From the NCBI GenBank assembly GCA_945910005.1, contig OX246744.1, positions 38,260,011 to 38,324,010 of the forward strand: a stretch of DNA of 64,000 nt, given 5' to 3'. The DNA is from Isoperla grammatica (taxonomy: Eukaryota > Arthropoda > Insecta > Plecoptera > Perlodidae). The notes below the pieces were generated by a model. That model saw only the letters and a list, made by a program, of their open reading frames with translations. It was not told where the DNA came from and ran no database searches. Both the position numbers and the translations under genes were made by a program. Positions 45,526 to 57,189 of the stretch are shown here, in pieces. Position 1 is the first letter of the stretch. Each line of letters starts with the position of its first letter.

Positions 45526-45857
45526 ATGAAGCCTGACTTGAAAAACAAGGTTGAAAAATTATTCACTACACAATTGTGACACTACTAGTAGACAGGCCAG
45601 CCAAACGCGCTAAGTCGTCTAGAACTGAAACGTACTGTACCGAAGTGTTAAAAGCTGCCAACATTACTTTTCCGACTAATGCAAACCTTGTGCGTCTACT
45701 GGTAAATGTTGGCAAAGTTTATTTTGACTCTTTACCCCCCAAAAGTCAAAACAACTCATTTTATGGCCATTTTAGAAAAATGTGGAAACAATTAATAAAA
45801 CATATGATAAAAAAACATTTTAAAATATGTTGTTATAGAAAATGTAGTCAGTTATAA
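45526..45857 (+). pseudogene. Decayed ORF in the inner arm, with MKPDLKNKVEKLF start (copy 1)
   Basis: ATG at 45526 gives MKPDLKNKVEKLFTTQL and a stop; a second frame then reads RPAKRAKSSRTETY, VLKAANITFPTNANLVRLLV and KVYFDSLPPKSQ. Basic residues and a helix-loop-helix look suggest a DNA-binding segment, but no family is recognised. The same break is present in the copy at 52280, so it predates the duplication, or the first frame is an exon or leader. Confidence 0.4.
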
Positions 45858-46802
45858 TTTGGCTAATTCAAAATTGCTCCGTTTTAAAAATAACAAAGGT
45901 TTTTAGCACCCCTAGCTGAGGTGGGTGTTTTTTTTTTATTTTGAAAATATGTATCAATCTCTCACAAATAAAACAAAGCACTTACGTACTTGACATTTTG
46001 TCAGAAATATATGGATGTGTTATGACCATTGACAAACTTTAGATAACTGAAATTGTGTGAATAGTTTTTAAACAATTTAACAACAAAGACGAGCGCGTGT
46101 AAATTGACGCGCCCGGCGTACGATCCCCGTGAGTCGGCCGGCAGCGCTTTCTCGACTTACCTTTCTCGACATTACCTAGGCTTGCCAGTCTAGAACGTGG
46201 GTAGTCAACTTGTCCAATATTATTTTTGCTCGGTTAAAAATGTAATTATTGGATATCTCTTGAAGCACGTGTGAGTGGTAAGCACTTTGTGTTTACTTAA
46301 TATAATATACATACATATTATTATATACTACGGGTGACAGCGGCAACCTGTTGACATCAATCTTTAATAGACTCCTTAGTTATTTTCTAGTTGAATACAG
46401 ATCTTTAATAATTGTGTTTTAATAAATCAGTTAATCCACAAGTTCGTACTTTGGCTTGTATCCATAGACGTCCCCTACCCATAGGGACGCCCAGTGTTGT
46501 CAGGTAACATTTTCATCCATGTTATTTCTCATATAGAAAACAAATCCATAGCAACAACGGGCGCCCCTATGGATACGGACCTTAGTGTACCCTACACTGT
46601 TTGAATTATACAACTGTAATTTGTAAGTTTCGTTGACGGTGGTGGGTTGGATTGAAGTATCGATTATCTGATTATCTATTTAGTAGGTACTCGATGTCAT
46701 CCCAGGTACTAACTATATATATATATGTTGTGTTATAATTAACGCCTAGGATAATAGTGCACCGTCTGACTACCGTTGATGCTTCATTGAGAGATACCAA
46801 CA

Positions 46803-47362
46803 ATGAGTTCAGATAATCGTTGCATTATTTGTCAATGCCGAACGCAAAATGGCATTCAATTATCATCTGATAAGGGAATAATTAAGCTGAAAAAATCTCT
46901 CCAAAAACGCGAAGATTATTACGACATAAAGTATTCATAGACACGTTACCCCGCATTAGGAGTGTTCTACTTCTATTAACATCCGACACTAACTTATATT
47001 GGCATAGATCGTGATACGCGGACTTTACGAATAAAACAAACATATCTCGTCTAAAGCAATGTGATGCCCAGAGGAGTCGATCACTGTCACTTGACTCTTT
47101 TGCAGTAGATTCAATAGAGGACAAAACAAATGCCGTTGCTGGTCCCTCAAAAAAGTGCCGTAGTAGAGGCGAATCACTGTTTTTGGTTCACCTTTGCATG
47201 TTTTGCCAACAATACCATAAAAGTGAAAAACTTGTAAATGTACAAACCAACTCCATGAGTGATAGCATTCTAGAAGACTCACATCAACACTGAGAACTAA
47301 GAGTACGTTTAAGTGGGATTCTAGATCTTACGGCCGCTGAAGCAAAGTATCATCTCAAATGT
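46803..47362 (+). pseudogene. Decayed zinc-finger-like ORF in the element centre (copy 1)
   Basis: ATG at 46803 gives MSSDNRCIICQCRTQNGIQL, then SSDKGIIKLKKSLQKREDYY and a stop at 46938-46940. Shifted frames continue with NKTNISRLKQCDAQRSRSLS, LDSFAVDSIEDKTNAVAGPS, a Cys-rich patch and TAAEAKYHLKC, where the copy ends abruptly at about 47362. C-x-x-C, a spaced Cys/His set and AE-x-KYHLKC are typical of an N-terminal region in transposon-encoded proteins of marine invertebrates. At least two frameshifts and one stop break it. Confidence 0.5.
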
Positions 47363-49063
47363 GCGCTAGTGTACAGTTACGACAGACGCGGGAGGCGAGC
47401 GCGCTCCGTTTAAATGTGTGTTTTGTTTTTATTTTATTGTATACGTTCAACCACTTTCTCTATCTTGGACCTAAAATGTTTAATCTGCTCCCCTAGACAA
47501 TTACAGAAAAAAGATCTAATACAACTTTTACAAAAATTGTGACTCTCTGTTTGACTGACAAATCAGAACAAGAAGTTGAAGACATATCAATTAAATTACA
47601 ACCTAATAGACACAACCATACATAACGACAACTAAACAGCTTACACATACCCTTCATCTACATTCCTATAAAACAAAAATTGTAATTAAACAACTAGGCC
47701 TATACAACTCTACATTAAAACTTACATTTACTACTAGACTACCCTTTCATAAATCAAGTAGCAGGTATAGGCACCACTTGGAATAGTCTCTCAAAGAACG
47801 AACATATGCAACTTAGTATCCATGTTAATTGGTAATTATTATTAAAAATAGTATTGAAATGTAAAATTTAAAGCAATAAAAACTGAAAGTGCATCAATTG
47901 AAATATTAAGGAATTAATCATAGTCCTCAATATCGTCTCGTCAACCCACAAAATTTTACTAGTTATTTGTCATTTTAAATTAAATGCAAAGTTATAGTCT
48001 AGTTTCTAAGTTAATACTTAGTTAAATATACTACATTATTCAGTACTCCACACACCAGATATTATACCTATTGACTCTCAAGACTAACTTCTGTCATTAG
48101 GTATTGACCAACGTAAAAACAAATGAATTAAATAAAAATAAATAAATAAATCCACAATTAGAGTCTATACCCACTCAGTAACTAAACTGATTTGCAGCGG
48201 GGTACTCTAATTTAAAGTGACCAAATCAACCCCGTAGGCTTCGAACACCATCGACGAGTGAGCGATAACCAATCAAAGATCGATATTTCAAATACGAAAC
48301 ATATGAATCAGTGATTAGACAGTGCGAACACCTATGGACAAATGCCAGAATCAACAAGGCCGATTCAGAACAACTTTGAATTTATTGAGTGCTTCGTTGC
48401 TAGGACGGCTCCAAAGTCACCGTTTAGGCCTACTTATTCCTAAGCCAAGAAGTAATGGAATTGAATCCACATAAGAAGTTAAAAAACTTCTGCCTGAAGC
48501 GGGACTTGAACCCTGGTCCTTCTGCATTGGAAGCAGGGATGCTAACCACTGGACCAACGAGTTTGACTTATAATTGATTGTAATTGATTTGTAATATGTG
48601 GTAACTGAATAAAACAATTGAATTGAATTGAATTGAATCAATTGAAAAATTTGGAAACTTCGTCACGGTCACCAAAATATAAATATACACGTGTTTAAAG
48701 AATCGGGATATTGAGATGAAAAATAGTGAACAAATCTGTTTAAACGAAATTTTCGCATGATTTTTACGTAATACTCCCCAGAAATTAAACAAAATTGTAA
48801 ATTTTGTTCCATTATTCATAAAGAAAGACAATCATGTTTTCAAGGCTTCAACGGAGTTTAGTAAAGGTGCCGCTGAAAAAAGTTTGCTTAAAAACGTTTT
48901 TCGTGGAGCATACATTCACGATCGAGCCGTGCTCGCACAGCTTTAAATTCCCCGATTATAGGAACTTTCTTGTTGACAGTAATTTTATTTTCAAAGGAAA
49001 ATCGTTACTTTAGAAGTTCCCGGAAAAGGAATGCGTTTCATTTATAAAGTTAACTGCCCGACA
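47363..49063. other. Central spacer of the foldback element unique to this copy
   Basis: This replaces the ORF continuation seen in the direct copy (54114 on). It holds AT-rich sequence, an AAATAAATAAAT run near 48140, a GAATT microsatellite at about 48617-48640 and the tRNA-like SINE. No gene recognised. Confidence 0.6.
48425..48561 (-). mobile_element. tRNA-derived SINE or tRNA-like sequence
   Basis: On the minus strand a box-A-like TGGTCCAGTGGTTAGCATCC (48555-48536) and a perfect box B GGTTCAAGTCCC (48512-48501) are spaced as in tRNA genes, with a 4-5 bp anticodon stem (CTGC/GCAG) around TTCCAAT. The acceptor ends do not pair, so it is not a functional tRNA. A non-tRNA body follows to about 48425. 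Confidence 0.6.
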
Positions 49064-51345
49064 CTGCCCATAAGCACCTACAGCACCTATGCTGATGTTT
49101 TCTTTGCTTACGCTGCTTTGATTTCAAGTGCCGAGAATTTTTGATGCCAATTGGAGGAAAACGCGTTTGACCATAATGTTCAAGCCACAACTAAAACTAC
49201 TTGTGTGCGTTGCGGATTCCTGCCACCACTGTAAATGCACTCTTTTGCAGACAAATCGAGCAAAGATGGTACATAAACCACATCGCAATACGTTCCAGTG
49301 AGTATCACAAAAGTAAACATAATCTCACCTCCCTAAACAATTAATGTTGTGATTTGTGTTTGAAATACAAAACAGTCAGTAAGTCAGTGCATTATAATAT
49401 AACCACAGATTTTCCATGTGCCAACTGTATTATAACATCGAAAATCGAAATGGTTCATAAATGCCGCGCGGCTATGAAAGTTCCAAAGTGTTGAGTACAG
49501 ATTGTCTCAACGGTTTTCAGCGCTATCTAACCACAGACCGTAAAACTACAAGAATAACCGCACAATGATATAGTGTCATCCAATAACATCGGGACGTAGA
49601 TGAAAACTCGTCATTGCACACAATCCTCAACCCACACAAAACTGAATGGGTCATCAGACACAAAGTTTTATAACAGAGGTATACATCACACACAATCGTC
49701 GTTCACAACAAAATATTGTGTGCAATGGTCCCTACCGTATGGGTCGATGCACACAAAATGTTCTAAGTCCTTGTATTTCCTCTTACAGCATGGGTCATTG
49801 GACACAAAATTATACCTAATGAACCCCTGTGTCGACTGTAAATATTTTAAGTCGAAACATTTTATGTGGAGATATCCTACAAGAGGGGTTAATAGACACA
49901 AAATATTTTGTGTAATGGTCCCTACCGTATGGGTCGATGCACACAAAATGTTCTAAGTCCTTGTATTTTCTCTTACAGCATGGGTCATTGGACACAAAAT
50001 TATACCTAATGAACCCCTGTGTCGACTGTCAATATTCTAAGTCGAAACATTTTATGTGGAGATATCCTACAAGAGAGGTTAATAGACACAAAATATTGTG
50101 TGCAATGGTCCCTACCGTATGGGTCGACGCACACAAAATGTTCTAAGTCCTTGTATTTCCTCTTACAGCATGGGTTATTGGACACAAAATTATACCTAAT
50201 GAACCCCTGTGTCGACTGTCAATATTCTAAGTCGAAACATTTTATGTGGAGATATCCTACAAGAGAGGTTAATAGACACAAAATATTGTGTGCAATGGTC
50301 CCTACCGTATGGGTCGATGCACACAAAATGTTCTAAGTCCCTGTATTTCTTCTTACAGCATGGGTCATTCGACACAAAATTATACCTAATGAACCCCTGT
50401 GTCGACTGTAAATATTCTAAGTCGAAACATTTTATGTGGAGATATCCTACAAGAGGGGTTAATAGACACAAAATATTGTGTGTAATGGTCCCTACCGTAT
50501 GGGTCGATGCACACAAAATGTTCTAAGTCCTTGTATTTCTTCTTACAGAATGGGTCATTGGACACAAAATTATACCTAATGAACCCCTGTGTCGACTGTA
50601 AATATTTTAAGTCGAAACATTTTATGTGGAGATATCCTACAAGAGGGGTTAATAGACACAAAATATTGTGTGTAATGGTCCCTACCGTATGGGTCGATGC
50701 ACACAAAATGTTCTAAGTCCTTGTATTTCCTCTTACAGCATGGGTCATTGGACACAAAATTATACCTAATGAACCCCTGTGTCGACTGTAAATATTTTAA
50801 GTCGAAACATTTTATGTGGAGATATCCTACAAGAGGGGTTAATAGACACAAAATATTGTGTGTAATGGTCCCTACCGTATGGGTCGATGCACACAAAATG
50901 TTATAAGTCCTTGTATTTCCTCTTACAGAATGGGTCATTGGGCACAACATTATACCTAATGAACCCCTGTGTGAGTATTTCGACGGAAAATATTGTAAGT
51001 CGAAATATTTTATGTCGAATGAGGGACTTTGAAAATGTTGGATTTTGTGTTGAACGACCCATCCAGAAAGTACTATACCGAATGGATCATTGTACACAAT
51101 ATTTTTGTGTCCAATGACCCCCTCTGCTAAATAGTTTATATGCAACGACCCATAGTGTAGGCTCTTTCAACACAATTGTGTGTATCGACCCATACAGTAT
51201 GGGCCGTAGAGTATAAAATATTGTGTTGAACGACGATTGTGTGTGGTGTATACCTCTGTAACGGAATTTTGTGTCTATCGACCCATTCAGTTTTGTGTGC
51301 AATAAGGATTGTGTGCAATGAGGATTGTGTGCATCGCCCCCGACC
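49064..51345 (-). repeat. Right (inverted) arm of the foldback element: unique segment plus 7 satellite units
   Basis: 49064-49697 is the reverse complement of 44586-45219. The following 49698-50985 holds seven 190-bp units in inverted orientation, and 50986-51345 matches 39755-40140 inverted, closing with the terminus. There are no link segments here, so the right arm is a simpler version of the left. Confidence 0.93.
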
Positions 51346-52279
51346 CGTGTGATGTATACCTCTGTTATAAAACTTTGTGTCTGATGACCCATTCAGTTTT
51401 GTGTGGGTTGAGGATTGTGTGCAATGACGAGTTTTCATCTACGTCCCGATGTTATTGGATGACACTATATCATTGTACGTTATTCTTGTAGTTTTACGGT
51501 CTGTGGTTAGAAAGCGCTGAAAACCGTTGAGACAATCTGTACTCAACACTTTGGAACTCTCATAGCCGCGCGGCATTTATGAACCATTTCGATTTTCGAT
51601 GTTATAATACAGTTGGCACATGGAAAATCTGTGGTTATATTATAATGCACTGACTTACTGACTGTTTTGTATTTCAAACACAAATCACAACATTAATTGT
51701 TAAGGGAGGTGAGATTATGTTTACTTTTGTGATACTCACTGGAACGTATTGCGATGTGGTTTATGTACCACCTTTGCTCGATTTGTCTGCAAAAGAGTGC
51801 ATCTACAGTGGTGGCAGGAATCCGCAACGCACACAAGTAGTTTTAGTTGTGGCTTGAACATTATGGTCAAACGCGTTTTCCTCCAATTGGCATCAAAAAT
51901 TCTCGGCACTTGAAATCAAAGCAGCGTAAGCAAAGAAAACATCAGCATAGGTGCTGTAGGTGCTTATGGGCAGGGCGGATGCTTTGAAAGAATTGAATTG
52001 CCCAAAACCCTATGTCTCCATTATGTATTTATTTGTTTACTCAGTTAGGCCATTATGTCCCTAAAAAGATAGACCCTTCATTGATTATTTTCTATCTCGT
52101 GCCTTGCAAATAATGTGCAAGGTTTAACGTGTATATCAATCAGGTCATACAATTCCATTTGAAGTTAAAGTTGTGGTAGAATTCCATGTTATAAACACCA
52201 AACATTTGTTTAATCGGTATGCCTACAGATTGTTTCTATCTCGAAGTTGGCTTACTAGAAGTCAATTTTTTAGAGAAAT

Positions 52280-52611
52280 ATGAAGCCTGACTTGAAAAAC
52301 AAGGTTGAAAAATTATTCACTACACAATTGTGACACTACTAGTAGACAGGCCAGCCAAACGCGCTAAGTCGTCTAGAACTGAAACGTACTGTACTGACGT
52401 GTTAAAAGCTGCCAACATTACTTTTCCGACTAATGCTTACCTTGTGCGTCTACTGGTAAATGTTGGCAAAGTTTATTTTGACTCTTTACCCCCCAAAAGT
52501 CAAAACAACTCATTTTATGGCCATTTTAGAAAAATGTGGAAACAATTAATAAAACATATGATAAAAAAACATTTTAAAATATGTTGTTATAGAAAATGTA
52601 GTCAGTTATAA
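52280..52611 (+). pseudogene. Decayed ORF in the inner arm (copy 2 of 45526-45857)
   Basis: Same structure and same break as the first copy; differences are a Glu to Asp and an Asn to Tyr change in the second frame (TETYCTDV, PTNAYLV). Confidence 0.4.
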
Positions 52612-53552
52612 TTTGGCTAATTCAAAATTGCTCCGTTTTAAAAATAACAAAGGTTTTTAGCACCCCTAGCTGAGGTGGGTGTTCTTTTTTTTATTTTGAA
52701 AATATGTATCAATCTCTCACAAATAAAACAAAGCACTTACGTACTTGACATTTTGTCAGAAATATATGGATGTGTTATGACCATTGACAAACTTTAGATA
52801 ACTGAAATTGTGTGAATAGTTTTTAAACAATTTAACAACAAAGACGAGCGCGTGTAAATTGACGCGCCCGGCGTACGATCCCCGTGAGTCGGCCGGCGGC
52901 GCTTTCTCGACTTACCTTTCTCGACATTACCTAGGCTTGCCAGTCTAGAACGTGGGTAGTCAACTTGTCCAATATTATTTTTGCTCGGTTAAAAATGTAA
53001 TTATTGGATATCTCTTGAAGCACGTGTGAGTGGTAAGCACTTTGTGTTTACTTAATATAATATACATACATATTATATACTACGGGTGACAGCGGCAACC
53101 TGTTGACATCAATCTTTAATAGACTCCTTAGTTATTTTCTAGTTGAATACAGATCTTTAATAATTGTGTTTTAATAAATCAGTTAATCCACAAGTTCGTA
53201 CTTTGGCTGGTATCCATAGACGTCCCCTACCCATAGGGACGCCCAGTGTTGTCAGGTAACATTTTCATCCATGTTATTTCTCATATAGAAAACAAATCCA
53301 TAGCAACAACGGGCGCCCCTATGGATACGGACCTTATTGTACCCTACACTGTTTGAATTATACAACTGTAATTTGTAAGTTTCGTTGACGGTGGTGGGTT
53401 GGATTGAAGTATCGATTATCTGATTATCTATTAAGTAGGTACTCGATGTCATCCCAGGTACTAACTATATATATATGTTGTGTTATAATTAACGCCTAGG
53501 ATAATAGGGCACCGTCTGACTACCGTTGATGCTTCATTGAGAGATACCAACA

Positions 53553-54810
53553 ATGAGTTCAGATAATCGTTGCATTATTTGTCAATGCCGAACGCAAGAT
53601 GGCATTCAATTATCATCTGATAAGGGAATAATTAAGCTGAAAAAATCTCTCCAAAAACGCGAAGATTATTACGACATAAAGTATTCATAGACACGTTACC
53701 CCGTATTAGGAGTGTTCTACTTCTATTAACATCCGACACTAACTTATATTGGCATAGATCGTGATACGCGGACTTACGAATAAAACAAACATATCTCGTC
53801 TAAAGCAATGTGATGCCCAGAGGAGTCGATCACTGTCACTTGACTCTTTTGCAGTAGATTCAATAGAGGACAAAACAAATGCCGTTGCTGGTCCCTCAAA
53901 AAAGTGCCGTAGTAGAGGCGAATCACTGTTTTTGGTTCACCTTTGCATGTTTTGCCAACAATACCATAAAAGTGAAAAACTTGTAAATGTACAAACCAAC
54001 TCCATGAGTGATAGCATTCTAGAAGACTCACATCAACACTGAGAACTAGGAGTACGTTTAAGTGGGATTATAAATCTTACGGCCGCTGAAGCAAAGTATC
54101 ATCTCAAATGTCTCGTTTATTTTTGTCGTGAAGTAAAACAAAACCTGGCTGTGTATTCCAACAATGCCAAAAACACGGTCATGGCTTAGTTGGTTGGCGA
54201 GCTCAGATACTTGGCGAAATGTCAGCATGTTGTAACAATACGAAACGCGTGGGACGGATATTTACAGTTGCAAAGTGAGACGAACACAACAATAACAAGC
54301 ACAATATGTCCTAAAAAATTTAGAACAACAATCATACGTGAAACTAGTGAATTTTATTCTTGTGTGCGAACTCTTAAAAGTAAACTTCCAGAGGAACGCG
54401 AAACGAAACCTATTTAGTTCGGCGGGAGAATAAAAATGAAACTGACGTTGATCGATTAAATCCGCTAGATGTAAATCACTTTCAGTTTAAACCAGTTGCA
54501 AATGAAGAATTCGTGCATATGACAAACGTAGCAAGACGTTTAAGGGCCGATATATTGGCTTTATCAAAACGAAAGTCACTTGAAATTAGTAACGAGGAGG
54601 TCCTTAATGTATTCCTGAATCGTTGTATATGTTTCTGGAATGTCTACTGGGTGGATATTCAGATGATTCGATTTCTGAATCTAACCGATCTAATGGTAGG
54701 AAGGTACTCAACCTAGCTCAAGACATTCAGATACCATGCACGGACGTGTGTAAATGTTTTGACACTACCCAAGCTTGCTGCAATACACATCAGGATGACC
54801 ACGAATAAGG
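53553..54810 (+). pseudogene. Decayed transposon ORF, longer copy
   Basis: ATG at 53553 starts the same CIICQC segment. Beyond the shared part it continues through TAAEAKYHLKCLVYFCREVK, QNLAVYSNNAKNTVMA, then LVGELRYLAKCQHVV, FKPVANEEFVHMTNVARRLR, LSKRKSLEISNEEV and finally LYMFLECLLGGYSDD and KVLNLAQDIQIPC to a stop at about 54808. Reading it needs several frame changes and passes stops. LYMFL-x-x-L-x-GG followed by an LAQDI stretch is a recurrent pattern in uncharacterised transposon proteins of marine animals. It may be the remains of the gene carried by the foldback element. Confidence 0.5.
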
Positions 54811-54819
54811 TAAATAAAT

Positions 54820-55990
54820 AGTTAGCTACGCTAATAAATGTATATTTACTTGAAAAGTGAAGCCTACACCCGACATATCATAACATACAAAATCAGTAGG
54901 TTTACGTATGGCGCTTTTTTTTCTCGTGAAGTAATTACAATTATCCCAACCCAAACGCATGTTGAACATGTAGGTGTTATTAGGCTGGTAATGAGCCTAC
55001 AATTGTATTTATTATGCCCGGATACTTGGTAAAGAGATTTAATATACTATTTATATTTATGTTTGCAATATAAGTATTAGATTTATTATATTCTATGTAC
55101 ATTTTTAATAGAATAAACTGTACATTACGTGTTATTGTCATCGCTTTTCGACTTTCCCTGCATAATAAATAACAATCTACGCGCCCATACAAGTCTAGAT
55201 AACACCTTTATCTTCAACATATATGTTTAATAGTGAGATTATTTTCATTACTTTAGGAGGAAAACAAGAAGACATAACATACCGTCTTCGATGTTTTGAT
55301 TTAGGTTCGTATTCAGCCAATCAGAAGCAAGCATTGAGCCTGGCGTGAACCCAGGCGACACTGCGTGGATCGAGGCAGGACGCGCGAGAAGTTAGCACAT
55401 TATATCCGTAGCAATTAATTGTGAACACCCAACGAATAGTATACTAAATTCAAATACACTAGCATTGTCTACTTCATATGTTTAATACACTAGTATAATT
55501 TCATTATTCTAAGTGTAATACTTCTCTAGCTATGGCGTGGTATATATTGCAACATGCAATTAAAATTGGTCATAATTGCAGTTAGGCGACTTTCTATCAC
55601 GTAATTAAAGAACCGTGTACTATCTGAGAAGATTCTGAACTAACCAGATTGTAGATATATTGTCTATCTCCTATATCTCTTTTCGATCAGGATTCTAGCA
55701 TTATTATTACAAAAGTTATTACTAAATAATTGAAAACATGCACATCCCCCCTGTTTTTTATTGGTGGGGGGTAAAATTTTCAAATGAGCGATTGCCAACA
55801 TTAACCATTCGCTTCAGCGTGGACGAGTTAGTGGGACAAACTTTGTTGGTAGCTTTTAACAAGCAAGAACACAAAGTTAGTTTCAAATACGGTAGTTGCC
55901 TGTCTATAGCTCTCAACTCGTTGGACAAGAGTGGAATGCAAGACGGACAGCCTTGAAAGGTTTTCACCCTGATAAGAGTGATGTATTTAA

Positions 55991-56023
<33 letters not shown>

Positions 56024-56989
56024 GTTGTTATTTTTATTGGTGTTTTTAGTGTTGTTTTTGTTTTTGGTGCTGTTGGTGTTGTTGTTGTCGTTGTTATGTT
56101 TAAAAATGTGGTAAATGATGGAACAAAATTATTTATTTTCGTCTTTTTGTAAAACCTTAGAAATAAATTATAATATTTAATTTCTATTAGTTTAAGGTTT
56201 GGAATTTTAAATCACATTGTACTATTAGTTTCCGAATCTTGCAAATGGTTCGTTTCATTGACTGTGTTCTGTGTAGCCTCAGAAAACTGGTCAGAATGCG
56301 CCACAGGTCAAAATTGAGCGGGGTTTAAAATGTGATGTTTCTAAAATACGCCTTGCAGTTAGGCAACTCTTTAGACCTCTGTGCGTTGAGGTCGGTCTCG
56401 CATAGGAGTACCCGGGTGGTGATTGGCTGGCGAGGGGTTGTGGGCGTGGCGTCTGTGAGGCACACGAAGCGGTGCAGTAATTGACGGACATCCAAGGGAG
56501 GAAAGCCGAGGGTTTTATGATTTTATAGTTTAATAGTTTTATAGCTTTGCCGTCCCTTTCTCAACCTATTGTTATTGCAAAAGTTATATTCAGTGAACAA
56601 CTTTTTCGATAATTTCAATTATTTCATTATCGGATTACAAATTACAATATTTAGCTTTTTTTATGAAAACTACTTTTTTCGCCGAGTCCCTACGACAAAA
56701 ACTGTCCAAGTTGTAGATTATTTAAATTTATGCGACAATTTATATTTACAGGACAAATTTCCATCATCTACCACTCGATCAGTTTTTATCGTAGCATTCG
56801 GCGAAAGAAGTGCAATTCATATTGGCCTATCAAGCTAAATCTAATGTTGCGTTTACAGCTAAGCGTTGGTCGCGACGCGTTACTCGCGAGGATCCCGCCA
56901 ACAATCAGATCGAACCCATGCAACAATGCAAAACTTGTTGTTTCAGACGTGAGGGTTTTTCCCTCACGAGCTCGCGAGCAACTCGGCTG
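54820..56989. other. AT-rich spacer up to the assembly gap
   Basis: No gene recognised. A (TTA)n run at about 55990-56025 merges into TTG/TTTTTG-rich sequence. GTTTACAGCTAAGCGTTGG at about 56855 resembles the end of the palindromic MITE at 35388; the gap hides the rest. Confidence 0.5.
55990..56100 (+). repeat. (ATT)n microsatellite with GTT-rich continuation
   Basis: About twelve ATT units followed by irregular TTG/TTTTTG repeats. The Leu-rich frame over it is an artefact. Confidence 0.9.
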
Positions 56990-57189
56990 NNNNNNNNNNN
57001 NNNNNNNNNNNNNNNNNNNNNNNNNNNNNNNNNNNNNNNNNNNNNNNNNNNNNNNNNNNNNNNNNNNNNNNNNNNNNNNNNNNNNNNNNNNNNNNNNNNN
57101 NNNNNNNNNNNNNNNNNNNNNNNNNNNNNNNNNNNNNNNNNNNNNNNNNNNNNNNNNNNNNNNNNNNNNNNNNNNNNNNNNNNNNNNNN
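56990..57189. other. Assembly gap (200 N)
   Basis: A run of exactly 200 N, a typical placeholder. It removes the downstream part of LINE ORF2. Confidence 0.99.

Larger units (their letters stand above)
39755..51345. mobile_element. 11.6-kb foldback-type element with satellite-built terminal inverted repeats
   Basis: The left terminus GGGTCGGGGGCGATGCACAC (39755) and the inverted right terminus GTGTGCATCGCCCCCGACCC (ending 51345) continue as inverted copies through a CCCATACTGTATGGG segment, through 190-bp satellite units, and on to unique sequence (44590-45219 against 49064-49697). The left arm is about 5.46 kb, the right about 2.28 kb; they differ in unit number. The central 3.8 kb (45220-49063) carries a decayed ORF and a SINE. 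Long inverted repeats made of tandem subunits around a coding centre are the layout of Drosophila FB and sea-urchin TU foldback elements. No target duplication is evident. Confidence 0.75.
51346..54820 (+). repeat. Direct second copy of the element's inner arm and centre
   Basis: GTGTGATGTATACCTCTGTT at 51346 follows the inverted terminus directly and matches 44590 on. The copies are nearly identical to 47362 / 54114 (sparse substitutions and small indels such as ATATATAT length). After this the second copy keeps the ORF, while copy 1 diverges. It has no satellite arm on its left except the abutting inverted one. Confidence 0.92.

Noticed and set aside
45900..45940. Rho-independent-like terminator (CACCCCTAGCTGAGGTGGGTG followed by T-run)
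   Set aside because: The stem-loop plus T-run is real, but such terminators are bacterial; here it is most likely chance or part of the mobile element.
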